The notes under the pieces were generated by a model. That model saw only the letters and a program-made list of their open reading frames with translations. It made no database searches and was not told where the DNA came from. From contig NZ_JAMLFW010000002.1 in the NCBI RefSeq assembly GCF_024256385.1, forward strand, positions 1,612,001 through 1,676,000: 64,000 nucleotides of DNA. The letters are read 5' to 3'. Made by a program: the position numbers and the translations under genes. Positions within the stretch are counted from its first letter, which is position 1; each line of letters opens with the position of its first letter. Source of the DNA: Anatilimnocola floriformis. Its GTDB lineage: Bacteria; Planctomycetota; Planctomycetia; Pirellulales; Pirellulaceae. This document shows positions 18,701 to 27,943 of the stretch, in pieces.

Positions 18701-21700
18701 CCGTCGAACCAGGCGGGAGCACATCGAACCATTGCTCTTCCGCGCCGTAGAGAATCGTCCGCCGCTGTTTGTGCGGTAACTGATCGAAGGGCACATCCAG
18801 CGGCACGCCGGTGCCGGCGCTCAGCGCTTCGAGCATCGCGGTGGCATGCGGCTTGGTGAGATCGGGCCAGAGGGCGAGTGCGCCTTGAGCCAGCGTGAGC
18901 TTGGGATCGGAGAGGAGCGCGGCGGGATTGGCGCCAGTTTGCACGCCGAGGCCTTCGCACGATGGGCACCAACCGAGCGGGCTGTTGAACGAAAAGCTGT
19001 GCGGCGTGAGAGGCTCGAAGCTGCGATTGCACTCGCGGCAGGCGAGATGCTGGCTGTGCGGCACGACCTTCCATTTGTTCTCGGGCACGTCGTCTTGAGC
19101 GTAGGCCACATGCATCACACCCTTGCCGAGGGCGAGGGCTTGTTCGACGCTGCCGGCGATGCGCGAGCGGGCTTCTTCCTTGACGATCACGCGGTCGAGA
19201 ACAACTTCCACCTTGTGCTTGCGACGGCGATCGATTTCGGGCACGGCACCGAGTTCGTGCGACACACCGTTCACGCGGACGCGGTTGTAACCCTTCGCGC
19301 GGAGGCTTTCCCATAATGTGGCATACTGCTGGCCGACCTCGATCTCCATCGGCGCCATTAGGAACAGCTTGGCTCCGGGCGTTTCGGCCAGGATCGTATC
19401 GACGACCTGATCGGCCGATTGCGTGCCGACGGGAATATCGCAATCGGGGCAATACAGCTGACCGAGACGGGCGATCATGATCCGCAGGTAATCGTAAATC
19501 TCCGTCACCGTGCCGACGGTCGAGCGCGGTGTGTGGCCGAGGTTCTTCTGCTCGATGGCGATGGCTGGCGACAAGCCGTCGATGTGATCGACGATCGGCT
19601 TTTGCATTTGGGCAACGAACTGCCGGGCGTAGCTCGACAGGCTCTCGACATATCGCCGTTGGCCTTCGGCGTAGATGGTGTCCATCGCGAGCGAGCTTTT
19701 GCCGCTGCCGCTGGGACCGCAGAAGACCGTCATCTTGTCGCGCTCGATTCGCGCGCTGACGTCCTTCAAGTTGTGCTGCTTCGCACCGCGAACGACGATG
19801 TGCGTCGCCAGTTCCGGCGGGCCTTGCGTGACGACTTCGGGTTTGTCGTTTTTGGGTTTCTTCTTCCCGTTTTTCTTTTCTTCGACGGGTGTGAGCGCAG
19901 CGTAGGCCTTTTCGCGAGCCTCTTTCGCGGCGGAGCCGTCGAGGATCTTCTTCAGCGCGCGGCCCGTGTAGGACTCTTCGCACTTCACGATGTCTTCGGG
20001 CGTGCCGGCCGCGAGCAACCGGCCACCGGCAGCGCCACCTTCGGGGCCCATGTCGATGATCCAGTCCGCCGTTTTGATCACATCGAGATTGTGCTCGACG
20101 ACGAGGACGGTGTTGCCGGCTTCGACGAAGTTGTGCAGCACCTTCAAGAGCAACTGAATGTCGGCGAAGTGGAGGCCGGTCGTCGGTTCGTCGAGCAAGT
20201 ACAACGTCTTGCCGGTGCTCTTCTTCACCAGTTCGCGGGCCAGCTTGATGCGTTGGGCTTCGCCACCGCTGAGGGTCGGCGACGGCTGACCGAGCTTGAT
20301 GTAGTCGAGGCCGACGTCGTGCAGTGTTTGCAGCCGATGATGAATGTTCGGCACATTGGCGAAGACATCGAGCAACTGCTGCACGTCCATGTCGAGCACA
20401 TCGGCGATCGACTTGTCCTTGAAGCGGACCTGCAATGTTTCACGGCTGAAGCGTTTTCCTTCGCAGACGGGGCACATGACCCACACGTCGGCGAGGAAGT
20501 CCATTTCGAGCTTCGTGCTGCCGTTCCCTTCGCAGGCTTCGCAGCGGCCCCCTTCGACATTGAAGCTGAAGCGGCCCGGCTTGAAGCCGCGGCGTTTGGC
20601 TTCGGGCAACTGCGTGAAGAGATCGCGGATTTCGTCGAACAGTTTGATGTACGTACCGGGATTGCTCCGCGGCGTGCGGCCGATGGGCGTTTGATCGATG
20701 GCGATGAGCTTGTCGAGATGCTCCATCCCTTCGATGGCGCGATGCTTGCCGGGGTTGCCTTCGCCCTTGTTCAGGTCGCGATGGAGCGTCTCGACCAGAA
20801 TGTCGCTGACGAGTGAGCTCTTGCCGCTGCCGGAAACGCCGGTGACGCACACGAACGCGCCGAGCGGAATATCGACGTCGACGTTTTTCAGATTGTTCTG
20901 TTCGGCGCCGAGGATTCGCAAAAAGTTGCCGGTGAGCGGCCGGCGAGTCTTCGGCACGGCGATTTCGCGTTCGCCCGACAGAAACTGCCCCGTGACACTC
21001 CGCTCCGTCCGCAGCACTTCGCCGGGTTTGCCTTGGGCAACAAGTTCACCGCCGCGCACGCCGGGGCCTGGACCGAAATCGAGAATCTGATCGGCGGCCC
21101 AGATGGTGTCCTCGTCGTGCTCGACGACGATCACGGTGTTGCCCATGTCGCGCAAACGGCGGAGCGTGGCGAGCAAGCGATCGTTGTCGCGCGGATGGAG
21201 ACCGATCGACGGTTCGTCGAGAATGTAGAGCACGCCGACGAGGCCGCTGCCGATCTGGCCGGCGAGGCGGATCCGCTGCGATTCACCGCCGGAAAGGGTC
21301 GGGGCCGTGCGATCGAGCGACAAATAATCGAGGCCGACGTCGATCAAGAAGCCGAGCCGGGTGCGGATTTCCTTGAGCACTTCGGCAGCGATGATCTGCT
21401 GAGTGTCGGTCAGTTGCAGCCCGGCGAAAAACGCCGAAGCGTCGCTGACCGCGAGATTGCAGATCTGCGGCAGTGTACGGACGGGATTTTCTTCAAAACC
21501 CGGCGCCGACGTCGTGATGCGCACCGCGCGAGCTTGCGGCACGAGTCGCTCGCCATGGCAGGTCGGGCAGCCGACCATGCTCATGTATTTTTCGAGCTGC
21601 TTGAGCTGCATCTTGCTTTTGCTGGTTTTGTGCTTGCCGGCAAATTCGGGAATGATCCCTTCGAATTTGCCGCCGTACATCATCGGCGCTTGCCCACCCC

Positions 21701-22919
21701 GCCAAGTGAACGTGATGTGCTCTTTGTCGGTGCCATACAGCCAGACGCGCTGTTGCTCGACGGTCAACTTGTTCCAGGGCGATTCCAGCAGCGTGCCGTC
21801 TTCCCACTTGTGCTTGCGCTCGAGCGTATCGGCCACGCCTTGATAAATGTGCCGCCGCCAACGACCCAGCTCGTGCCAGGGCCCGATGAGTTCGATAGCT
21901 CCTTCTTTGAACGACAATTTCGGATTCGGAATGAGTAACTCGGGCGACAGCGAATACATCACGCCGAGGCCGTCGCAATCGGCGCACATCCCTTGCGGGC
22001 TATTGAAGCTGAAGAGCTGCGGGCTCGGCGGTTCGAACGACAAGCCGCACGTCGTGCAGGCGTAGTCGGACGAAAACAGCATATCGCCGGCGCGAGCCGC
22101 GCGGCGCTTCTGCTTCGCGCCCTTGGCAGTTACTTCTTCCTCGGCTGCTTCAGCTTCTTCGTTCTCCGGAACGGGCACTGATTTCTTCGCTGCCGCTTCG
22201 TCATCGAGCGCGACAATTAGATTGCCGCCGCCCATTTTCAGCGCGGTTTCGACGGCTTCGCTCAAGCGCGGGCGAATATCGGGGCGCAGAACCAGCCGAT
22301 CGACAACCACTTCGATATCGTGCCGCATCTGCCGATCGAGCGATTGGCTGGCGTTCAGCTGCACGACGGTGCCGTCGACACGAGCGCGCACGAAGCCCTG
22401 CTTCAGCAAGTCTTCGAACAGATCTTTGTATTCACCCTTCTGCTGCCGAATCAGCGGCGCGAGGATGTTCAGCTTGCTCCCCTCGGGCAGCTGCTGAATG
22501 CGGGCGAGGATTTCTTCGCGCGATTGCGCGGTGATCGGCTGGCCGCACTTCGGGCAGTGTCCCTGGCCGACGCGGGCGTAGAGGACGCGCAGGTAGTCGT
22601 AGATTTCGGTGATCGTGCCGACGGTCGAGCGCGGATTGTTGCCGCTGGACTTTTGGCTGATGCTGATCGACGGGCTCAAGCCGCCGATGTAATCGACGTC
22701 GGGCTTGGGCATTTGACCCAAGAAATGCCGGGCGTAGCTCGACAGGCTTTCGACATAGCGACGCTGCCCTTCGGCATACAGCGTGTCAAAGGCCAGGCTG
22801 CTTTTGCCGCTGCCCGAGACGCCGGTGAGACAGATGAGTTGATTGCGAGGAAGGACGAGCGACACATCGCGCAGGTTATGCTCGCGAGCCCCTTTGATGA
22901 CGATGTCCGATGCTGGCAT
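15699..22919 (-). CDS. uvrA: Tandem double UvrA fusion protein (excinuclease subunit A-like)
   Basis: One uninterrupted 2406-codon ORF encodes two complete UvrA units, each about as long as a normal UvrA (about 940 residues), and a 380-residue C-terminal extension. Unit 1 (about 1-1010) has Walker [10 protein letters not shown] near 33 and 692 and signatures LSGGESQR and LSGGEAQR. Unit 2 (about 1035-2020) has GPSGSGKSS near 1068 and GPSGSGKST near 1721, with signatures LSNGEAQR and LSGGEAQR. All four Walker B/D-loops ([12 protein letters not shown]-like, [10 protein letters not shown]) and the CxxC zinc pairs, including CEACEGNG in both units, are present. UvrA normally dimerises to find bulky DNA lesions and load UvrB; this looks like a covalent dimer. 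Lysine-rich linkers join the units. A -10-like TACAAT lies upstream at 22965-22970 (minus strand). Confidence 0.93.
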   Translation of the reverse strand: MPASDIVIKGAREHNLRDVSLVLPRNQLICLTGVSGSGKSSLAFDTLYAEGQRRYVESLSSYARHFLGQMPKPDVDYIGGLSPSISISQKSSGNNPRSTVGTITEIYDYLRVLYARVGQGHCPKCGQPITAQSREEILARIQQLPEGSKLNILAPLIRQQKGEYKDLFEDLLKQGFVRARVDGTVVQLNASQSLDRQMRHDIEVVVDRLVLRPDIRPRLSEAVETALKMGGGNLIVALDDEAAAKKSVPVPENEEAEAAEEEVTAKGAKQKRRAARAGDMLFSSDYACTTCGLSFEPPSPQLFSFNSPQGMCADCDGLGVMYSLSPELLIPNPKLSFKEGAIELIGPWHELGRWRRHIYQGVADTLERKHKWEDGTLLESPWNKLTVEQQRVWLYGTDKEHITFTWRGGQAPMMYGGKFEGIIPEFAGKHKTSKSKMQLKQLEKYMSMVGCPTCHGERLVPQARAVRITTSAPGFEENPVRTLPQICNLAVSDASAFFAGLQLTDTQQIIAAEVLKEIRTRLGFLIDVGLDYLSLDRTAPTLSGGESQRIRLAGQIGSGLVGVLYILDEPSIGLHPRDNDRLLATLRRLRDMGNTVIVVEHDEDTIWAADQILDFGPGPGVRGGELVAQGKPGEVLRTERSVTGQFLSGEREIAVPKTRRPLTGNFLRILGAEQNNLKNVDVDIPLGAFVCVTGVSGSGKSSLVSDILVETLHRDLNKGEGNPGKHRAIEGMEHLDKLIAIDQTPIGRTPRSNPGTYIKLFDEIRDLFTQLPEAKRRGFKPGRFSFNVEGGRCEACEGNGSTKLEMDFLADVWVMCPVCEGKRFSRETLQVRFKDKSIADVLDMDVQQLLDVFANVPNIHHRLQTLHDVGLDYIKLGQPSPTLSGGEAQRIKLARELVKKSTGKTLYLLDEPTTGLHFADIQLLLKVLHNFVEAGNTVLVVEHNLDVIKTADWIIDMGPEGGAAGGRLLAAGTPEDIVKCEESYTGRALKKILDGSAAKEAREKAYAALTPVEEKKNGKKKPKNDKPEVVTQGPPELATHIVVRGAKQHNLKDVSARIERDKMTVFCGPSGSGKSSLAMDTIYAEGQRRYVESLSSYARQFVAQMQKPIVDHIDGLSPAIAIEQKNLGHTPRSTVGTVTEIYDYLRIMIARLGQLYCPDCDIPVGTQSADQVVDTILAETPGAKLFLMAPMEIEVGQQYATLWESLRAKGYNRVRVNGVSHELGAVPEIDRRRKHKVEVVLDRVIVKEEARSRIAGSVEQALALGKGVMHVAYAQDDVPENKWKVVPHSQHLACRECNRSFEPLTPHSFSFNSPLGWCPSCEGLGVQTGANPAALLSDPKLTLAQGALALWPDLTKPHATAMLEALSAGTGVPLDVPFDQLPHKQRRTILYGAEEQWFDVLPPGSTAKKAKPLFRFQFKGLYPALEEASKLSPLLRIRLEQLVADVECSTCGGSRLRDDASAVRFRNQTIGDIGRMPLGQLQKTINEWNLSERERKIAGELLREIMGRLQFLLDVGLDYLSLSRPAATLSNGEAQRIRLASQLGSGLCGVLYVLDEPTIGLHPRDNTRLLGALHKLRDLGNTLIVVEHDREVIEHCDHLLDFGPRAGRLGGEIVANAHPTELDSQPRSVTGPYLSGRKALAVPITRRTGQPLTAATLADPLEDWDATAPKKKKKAAPKTTSEADKPKPEVAAPTAYIEVLGARHNNLRNVNVKIPLGTLTAITGPSGSGKSTLIEDVLYAAAARLLHRAAIIPGQHDKITGLEHVNKIIRVDQQPLGNSPTSNPATYTGCFELIRTLFSQLPEAKVRGYSGRRFSFNVPGGRCEACEGNGQKRIEMHFLPDVWVECDVCRGKRYNPETLAVMFHGHSISDVLDMTCGDALKLFENIPKIRRIMQTLCDVGLDYLTLGQPAPTLSGGEAQRVKLAAELSRPDTGRTLYLLDEPTTGLHFDDLAKLLEVLQRLVDLGNTVVLIEHNLDIIKSCDWMIDMGPDAGEGGGQVVCSGTPDEVVARHLAMTGGSQATGKKTAKKKTPAPSPAVIDANDSGLYSHTAAALAPVLLAGPFADRQKYDPQQLDQEKQGDLDITEVGKTVKMPWEVDGRKWHTESRVGRTGEPCKWDGRILAEVVDKIHELGEFSETDWSERSVVEIAAAKKSDGWFFHAITGETWLLKLKFRVYKGTFKREALQERIQLKTLNELSDLPIYGNEPRVKVKTLQGPWQEIEIRVHTFEEVDTPEFWQFVNDAVAGFFKYTEKATVAPEDVSPWKILGQKWHLLRKGFPPGRTVEWKAETLEELCELLKEIAPDAEFLWSNQQLVRILVPQQREPWATIYTKRPQSLLLVLNGPKGKFALGGITNLGSAREFDDLSKERDIIKLHFANIEQVHQPELRTFLTQHLASLGGSLKEIAS

Positions 22920-23221
22920 GAGCCCCTGTATTCCTGTTCAGATTCCTCCGTGCCGAATCCTGTCATTGTAGGAGTTTAGGGGCCCGAGCGGACAGGGGGA
23001 GAATTACGAATCGGCGGGTCTCCTCACTGGGTTCAGGGATGTGATGAGTTCACGTCCGCCCGCTGCGCGACACCTCCCTTTCCCTCTTTCCCGCCGCTTG
23101 ACGCACTGAGTAGAATGGAATGTGTTCAGTGCCCCTTGTTCTACATCGACGAGCCGGGTTCCTCGACAGGCTGGGTTCCTTGAGAGGATCATGCCCTCGC
23201 CGATTTGCGGAGGGATTCTGC
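22920..23221. other. Divergent intergenic region between uvrA and the HNH gene
   Basis: About 300 bases without a gene. It should hold divergent promoters. A TACAAT element reads toward uvrA at 22965-22970, without a good -35. A GGAGGG ribosome-binding site lies just before the GTG start of the HNH gene. No operator palindrome was recognised. Confidence 0.5.
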
Positions 23222-23860
23222 GTGATCGAAGCGGACTCAGACCGAATCTTGAGTTCTAGCGTCTTGGTGCTGAATCGTTTCTATTCCCCCGTGCATGTTG
23301 TCTCTGTTCGCCGGGCCTTCATTCTCCTCTATCGAGAATGTGCCGAGATCATCCATCTCGAGGATGGCCAGTTTTGCAATTACGACTTCTCGGGCTGGTG
23401 CGAAATGAGCGCCTTTCGCTCGTCCGACAAGCAGCCTCATGAAGATTGGATTCAGAGCGTGCGCTTCGAAGTGCAAGTGCCGCGCGTCGTCCGGCTGCTC
23501 GAATACGATCGGCCGCAACGGAGTACCCTCCGCTTCAATCGCCGCAACCTCTTTGCCCGCGACGGCCATCGCTGCCAATACTGCGGCCGGTCCTTCCCGT
23601 CGCATCAGCTCAGCCTCGATCACGTCATGCCTCGTAGCCGCGGCGGCGAGACGAGCTGGCAAAACGTCGTCTGCTCGTGCGTCGGTTGTAATACCAAAAA
23701 GGGAAGCAAGACGCCGCAAGAAGCGAATATGCTGCTGAAGACCCCGCCGGCCGAGCCCAAAGCCAATCCGCTGCTGTTGCAGAAATTGACGAATCCGAAA
23801 TATGCGTCCTGGCGGACATTCTTGCCGCATTTGGTTTCGCATTTGAGTGAAGCGAATTAG
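23222..23860 (+). CDS. HNH endonuclease family protein
   Basis: The 212-residue protein is started at GTG (VIEADSDRIL), preceded by GGAGGGATTCTGC; the upstream extension is arginine-rich and unlikely. The C-terminal half has the HNH nuclease core: CQYC (C118, C121), SLDHVMPRSRGG (D133-H134), WQNVV (N148) and CVGC (C153, C156), typical of the standalone HNH proteins widespread in planctomycetes, cyanobacteria and actinobacteria. The N-terminal part (VLNRFYSPVHVVSVRRAFIL) is the usual conserved lead-in of this subfamily. It should be a metal-dependent DNA nuclease; the biological role is unknown. Confidence 0.92.
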   Translation: MIEADSDRILSSSVLVLNRFYSPVHVVSVRRAFILLYRECAEIIHLEDGQFCNYDFSGWCEMSAFRSSDKQPHEDWIQSVRFEVQVPRVVRLLEYDRPQRSTLRFNRRNLFARDGHRCQYCGRSFPSHQLSLDHVMPRSRGGETSWQNVVCSCVGCNTKKGSKTPQEANMLLKTPPAEPKANPLLLQKLTNPKYASWRTFLPHLVSHLSEAN

Positions 23861-23868
23861 GTGCCTTG

Positions 23869-24091
23869 GTGTGCCACTGGCCAGAGCCAGTGTTGATGGG
23901 CGAGGGGCGGCGGCGTTCGGCTCGCGGTGGACACTGGCCATTGTGGCAAGAGGTTGCGCTGCGATTCATTGGTTGTTTTGGTAACGGCCAATTTTCTGAC
24001 AGTCCAACTCGTGCCAGAAGTCGCGAAGTTGCCTTGGCCTGCATTTCAATCTCCCATTGCCGATCGGCACTGGTTGAGTCCAGTGGCACAC
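23869..24091. repeat. 223-bp element bounded by 12-bp inverted repeats
   Basis: GTGTGCCACTGG at 23869-23880 is exactly inverted at 24080-24091. Each end also carries an adjoining imperfect palindrome (CCACTGGCCAGAGCCAGTG on the left). There is no coding content. It resembles a small non-autonomous or REP-doublet element. Confidence 0.65.
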
Positions 24092-24194
24092 GAAAAAGCA
24101 CAAACGCCATGCAGCGCAATTGCGTTCGCGGCGGGGAATCTTTACGGTGGAACATTAACCCGTTCGTTCGCCGTTTCTTTTCGCCAGTCCTCTC

Positions 24195-24419
24195 ATGCAA
24201 GACATTCTCGTTGGGGCCGTGACCTGCCTCGTGGGACTCGTGTTCATCTTCGGCGCAGCCACGAACAATCAGTTCTTGCTCGACCTGCAAAAATCGCGCT
24301 GGCTCAGCCAATTCGCGGGGCGCACCGGGGCGCGCGTCATGCTGGCTCTATTGGGGCTCGGCTTGGTCGTGCTCGGCGGCGCGATCATCCGCGGTTGGCG
24401 GTTGCCGCTGTTTGGTTAA
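24195..24419 (+). CDS. Small two-helix membrane protein
   Basis: The 74-residue product MQDILVGAVTCLVGLVFIFG... has two hydrophobic helices (about 5-22 and 47-65) separated by a polar loop (LLDLQKSRWLSQFAGRTG). No family was recognised. It is convergent with the SRP-like gene, and the two genes overlap by four bases at their 3' ends. Confidence 0.6.
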   Translation: MQDILVGAVTCLVGLVFIFGAATNNQFLLDLQKSRWLSQFAGRTGARVMLALLGLGLVVLGGAIIRGWRLPLFG

Positions 24420-24799
24420 ATGGCGTCGCTGCCACGGTTTTGTTCTTCGCGTTCCTTTTGCTTCAGGGCGAAGAGATGCTGCAGGAAGTAGCCAACTTCA
24501 CTGGGGCAGACGCCGGCGCCTTGAGCGATGCGATACTGACGAGCAAAACTGATAATCTCCGGCCACTCCCGTTCCCATGGCGTCATAGCGTCGATGATGC
24601 CAATGTGCTGATTCATTCTTCTCCTCGCCTGACTCACCTGTTTTCTCGATTCGCGAGAATCCCAACCGTTGGACCGGCAGAATATCCAAAAGAAGAAACG
24701 AAAGAGGAAAGTGGGACGTTCCACCCCTTCCAGCGCACGAACGGTCCACGCATATTGCTCCCGCAAGTCGCTGATCGTATGTCGCTGGTCGCCCGGCAT
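24416..24799 (-). CDS. Stand-alone SRP54 M-domain-like protein
   Basis: The 127-residue product starts at an ATG after AGGAGACTCCCA. It resembles only the M domain of the signal-recognition-particle GTPase Ffh/SRP54. HTISDLREQ matches the FTLxDFxxQ first helix. IIDAMTPWEREWPEIISFAR matches the IINSMTPKER.xPdiI segment. QYRIAQGAGVCPSEV (about 89-102) matches the RNA-binding RRIAxGSG.xxxEV loop. The GTPase domains are absent and the C-terminus is not methionine-rich. The middle contains an aromatic stretch FLFRFFFWIF where Ffh has its flexible signal-peptide loop. It could bind SRP RNA or rRNA; function is inference. Confidence 0.65.
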   Translation of the reverse strand: MPGDQRHTISDLREQYAWTVRALEGVERPTFLFRFFFWIFCRSNGWDSRESRKQVSQARRRMNQHIGIIDAMTPWEREWPEIISFARQYRIAQGAGVCPSEVGYFLQHLFALKQKEREEQNRGSDAI

Positions 24800-25045
24800 T
24801 GGGAGTCTCCTCTAGGTCGCGGCCAATCACGTTTGATTCTAACCGCGCTTAAAAAAGCCCCGCCAGAGTGAAGTGGCGGTTGCCATAATTTGGTTCGGGT
24901 ACTCTTTGCTACCCATTTTTTCTGCTTGCTTACTACCCCACCGGTCGATACCATACAAAACATCGCAGGGGCTCTGCTGGCAACAATTCGCGCAATTCTC
25001 TTCGTGCCGTTGCTGGCTGTCGGAACAGAAGTCTTAGGTGCCCCG

Positions 25046-26140
25046 ATGTCTTGCTTCTTTGCTGCCTGGCGGTCGCGTCGTCTGTTTCTTGTCCTGGCTG
25101 CGGTTGCGTTCGCAGCCCCCTGCGTTCAACCGACCTTTGCGGCTACTCCCGAGCCCGCTCCCGATACGGTCGATGTGTTTGCCGCCGTCAAAGCCGGCGA
25201 TCTGGAAGTGGGTGTCGTGCCGCAGAACGAGCGGCGGGTCACCATTCAACTGAAGAACAAAACCGAACGGCCCCTCACGATTCAGCTGCCGCCCGCACTC
25301 GCTGCCGTGCCGGTGCTCGCGCAGCAGCCGGGCGGCTTGTTCAATGGCTTTCCGAATGCCGGCGGCAATCGCAACAACCAGCAGCAAGCGCCGCAGCAGT
25401 TGGGCCTCGGCATGAACGGCGGCAATCAGCAGCGGGGCAATCAGCAAGGTGGCAACTTGTTCAACGCCGGCATCTTCAACATTCCCGCCGGTCGGGCGAT
25501 CAAAATCAAAGCCGAGTCGGTCTGTCTCGAGTACGGCAAGCCGAGCCCCGATGCCCGGATGAAGTACGAACTGCAACCGCTCGAGAGTGTGAGCGACAAG
25601 CCGGAGCTCGCCGCCGTGCTCACGTCGCTGGGCACCGAGCAGATCGATCAGCGCGCCGCCCAAGCCGCGGCCTGGCATGTGGCGAATGATATTGGTTGGG
25701 ATGAACTGACGAACCTCGTTGCGCGCAAAGTGGGCGGCACCAAGGAAATGCAATTCTCGACGCGCGATGTCGCCGCCGCGAAGAAGTTTCTCGACAACGT
25801 CGCGAGTGAAAAGCGTTCGTCGACGATGAACGCCAACGAAACCAGTTCCAACCGATCGCCCGCACAATCGCCATTCAGCGGCAACTCGGCCGCTGCATTT
25901 GCCGGCGGCTCGGCGAGTGGCTTTGCGTTTGGCCAGGGAGGCTTTGGCGGCAGCGGCGGAACGGTGACCGGCGGCGTGGGTGTGAGCGTTGGCGGCGTCT
26001 TCGGCGGCCCGGGCAATGCGAACAACGGCACACAAAGCTTCGGCGATGGCAGCGGCGGCTTCGGTCCAGGCGCGATGGCGGGTGGCTTTGCCGGTGGGAG
26101 CGCAGGTGGCGGAGTTCGTGCGCAGGGAAAGGCGAAGTAG
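25046..26140 (+). CDS. Secreted Gly/Asn/Gln-rich hypothetical protein
   Basis: The 364-residue protein starts at MSCFFAAWRSRRLFLVLAAV, a signal peptide ending near PTFAA. The region after it (VDVFAAVKAGDLEVGVVPQN) resembles planctomycete secreted proteins with a beta domain. It is interrupted by a low-complexity N/Q/G block (GGNRNNQQQ, GGNQQRGNQQGG). The last 100 residues are a glycine-rich tail (GGSASGFAFGQGGFGG and similar). No known enzymatic domain is visible. An exported structural or surface role is a guess. Confidence 0.75.
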   Translation: MSCFFAAWRSRRLFLVLAAVAFAAPCVQPTFAATPEPAPDTVDVFAAVKAGDLEVGVVPQNERRVTIQLKNKTERPLTIQLPPALAAVPVLAQQPGGLFNGFPNAGGNRNNQQQAPQQLGLGMNGGNQQRGNQQGGNLFNAGIFNIPAGRAIKIKAESVCLEYGKPSPDARMKYELQPLESVSDKPELAAVLTSLGTEQIDQRAAQAAAWHVANDIGWDELTNLVARKVGGTKEMQFSTRDVAAAKKFLDNVASEKRSSTMNANETSSNRSPAQSPFSGNSAAAFAGGSASGFAFGQGGFGGSGGTVTGGVGVSVGGVFGGPGNANNGTQSFGDGSGGFGPGAMAGGFAGGSAGGGVRAQGKAK

Positions 26141-26147
26141 TTGAGCC

Positions 26148-26765
26148 TTATCGCCAATAGCCTCGCACCACTAGATAGGCGACTAAGACGAAGAGCGTCA
26201 GCAGCGCGATCAGCGAAGTGTTCGCTGGTCGCTTGGCGAGTACGATTGCGCCAGCCATCAGAATGACAGTGGGTCCGACATCGCCCCACGGAATCAGCGG
26301 GAAGACGTAGCCCGCCTTCGAGAACGGCCAGAAGGGCCGGACCAGCCAATCGGTTAGCCCTTCGCCGCCGGAGACCACCATGTCGCACGGCAGATGCACC
26401 AGCTGCGCGACGAAGGCAATCAGCGTGAAGACCAGCAGCGTGCTGAGGAGCGGCCGACTGGCTTGCGCTTCACTCGCCGGTGAAAAGTATCGCCGCACGC
26501 GGTCGCCGATTCGTTCGATCCAGCGAAACTGCGCCTGCGACCAGCCCAGCACGAGCGCGGCGAACAGGATGGCCAGCAGATTGTGCCCCCACACGCGATG
26601 GCCTGCTTCGAACCGCTGCATATCGATCAGCATCGGCAGACCATCCCAGTCAGGCACATTTGAAGCAATCCCCGCCATCGCCACGGCCGGCCAACCCCAA
26701 TAACGATGGCAACCCGCCGCGAGCGCGAGATGAATGCCAACGAGGGTGTGTTCGGGAGTGGTCAT
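26148..26765 (-). CDS. YdjM/DUF457-like membrane-bound metal-dependent hydrolase
   Basis: The 205-residue protein is started at MTTPEHTLVGIHL. It has the pattern of the LexA-regulated YdjM/DUF457 inner-membrane hydrolase family: an N-terminal histidine (H6), SNVPDWDGLPML, GHRVWGHNLL with paired histidines, then three to four hydrophobic helices and HLPCDMVVSGG. The conserved His/Asp residues are expected to bind metal. The substrate is unknown. It lies convergent with the secreted Gly-rich gene; its upstream side abuts an intergenic repeat. Confidence 0.82.
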   Translation of the reverse strand: MTTPEHTLVGIHLALAAGCHRYWGWPAVAMAGIASNVPDWDGLPMLIDMQRFEAGHRVWGHNLLAILFAALVLGWSQAQFRWIERIGDRVRRYFSPASEAQASRPLLSTLLVFTLIAFVAQLVHLPCDMVVSGGEGLTDWLVRPFWPFSKAGYVFPLIPWGDVGPTVILMAGAIVLAKRPANTSLIALLTLFVLVAYLVVRGYWR

Positions 26766-26770
26766 AAGGA

Positions 26771-26950
26771 AGCCCGACGCGTGAGCGAGGGTTTGGGCAC
26801 GAGGACGTCGTTCGCGGCAACGTGCGATAGCACCACTCGCGGCGGCGGTTGTTGCCGCAGGTAAGTTTATCCCGCTCCCATTGGTGCTGTCGCACGTTGG
26901 TCGACCGAAAGCCCACGCGCCCAAACCCTCGCTCACGCGTCGGGCTACCT
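26771..26950. repeat. Inverted repeat element with arms of a dispersed family
   Basis: The left arm 26771-26800 (AGCCCGACGCGTGAGCGAGG, then GTTTGGGC) is inverted at the right end of the element (GCCCAAACCCTCGCTCACGC, then GTCGGGCT, ending near 26948). The segment 26868-26950 is nearly identical to 27707-27790 in direct orientation, so this gene-flanking repeat exists twice around the next gene. Confidence 0.8.
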
Positions 26951-27000
26951 ATTCGCGGCGAGAACTCATCTTCGTTAGTGTTATAGAGAAGAGAAAACCA

Positions 27001-27693
27001 ATGTATCCTCGCAAACTCAGCCGCCGCGAATTCATTCCGCTCGCGAGTGGATTGGTGCTCGTTGGTGGAGGTTGTATGCACGGCGAATCGAGCAGACCAG
27101 TGAATGAAGTCAAGGTTACTGTTGATCTCCCGTTGTTCGACGAGTTGTGGAAGCTCGACGGTGAAATCAAACAGCAGTTCGCCAGTAAACGGAATAACGG
27201 GATTGAGGCACTGGGAGTGACTTTCCGGAATCCTGACCAGTTGACGCATGGTGGATATTCATGCACGCCAACGAATACCGTCGCTTTCGCGTCAACGGGG
27301 GGCGATGGAGTCCATTTCAGCTTTCTCGTGCGCGATGATCGGGTTGGCGTTAATTCCCCCGTCGTGCTGACAGCACCGTCCAATTTTGGCAATGAGAATT
27401 GCATCTTGGCCGAAAACTTTCGCACGTTTTTGCGCATGGGTCTGCGACGTGGATATTTCGCGATGGAGCAACTCTCCTACAGCCCCACAGAGGCACTGCA
27501 CGTTTACGGCACGCCAGATTGGAAACCGAGTTCAAAATCGGATCACTCGAAGGGGTATGTGCTAGATGATCGCGAAGTGCGTGTTTTACAGTTTGTTGCC
27601 AAGCGATTGCAGTTGGAACCTTTCAGTTGCACCCCCGAGGATTTTCAGGCTATGCAAGATCGATACATGCAAGTGCTGAAAATCCAGAGCTGA
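27001..27693 (+). CDS. Twin-arginine lipoprotein of unknown function
   Basis: The 230-residue protein begins MYPRKLSRREFIPLASG, a twin-arginine (RREFI) signal, followed by a hydrophobic stretch and a lipobox-like VGGGC. This suggests Tat export and lipid attachment. The mature part shows no known domain; it contains VKVTVDLPLFDELWKLDGEI and a central beta-rich segment. The gene is flanked on both sides by direct copies of an 84-bp repeat, which may have allowed it to be acquired or duplicated. Confidence 0.7.
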   Translation: MYPRKLSRREFIPLASGLVLVGGGCMHGESSRPVNEVKVTVDLPLFDELWKLDGEIKQQFASKRNNGIEALGVTFRNPDQLTHGGYSCTPTNTVAFASTGGDGVHFSFLVRDDRVGVNSPVVLTAPSNFGNENCILAENFRTFLRMGLRRGYFAMEQLSYSPTEALHVYGTPDWKPSSKSDHSKGYVLDDREVRVLQFVAKRLQLEPFSCTPEDFQAMQDRYMQVLKIQS

Positions 27694-27706
27694 TCAGGCC
27701 CGCGGT

Positions 27707-27790
27707 TATCTCGCTCCCATTGGTGCTGCCGCACGTTGGTCGACCGAAAGTCCACGCGCCCAAACCCTCGCTCACGCGTCGGGCTACCTA
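27707..27790 (+). repeat. Second direct copy of the 84-bp intergenic repeat
   Basis: It matches 26868-26950 with only a few differences (core CTCCCATTGGTGCTG, then GCACGTTGGTCGACCGAAAG, then CCAAACCCTCGCTCACGCGT). The two copies bracket the lipoprotein gene at 27001-27693. Confidence 0.8.
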
Positions 27791-27943
27791 GGCAGGGCTC
27801 TTCCCCCACCTCTCGTCTCTCGCCTCCCACCTCCCGCCCTTTTCCCGCGCCCCTCGCCTCTTCGCTCCCTCCGTGGCATACTAGAGGCTCCTCTTGGCCC
27901 GCCCGTTTGTCTGCGTGTTCGCACGCACCATCTTTTGAGAATC

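Noticed and set aside
15699-22919. Possibility that the giant UvrA is an assembly artefact joining two genes
   Set aside because: The frame is open throughout, and the two units differ in sequence throughout, with unique linkers, so a collapsed or duplicated assembly is unlikely; re-sequencing would still settle it.
27795-27880. Pyrimidine-rich tract before the NagB-LmbE gene considered as a terminator or CRISPR-like repeat
   Set aside because: It has no stem-loop or regular spacing; it is only a low-complexity CTC-rich stretch.
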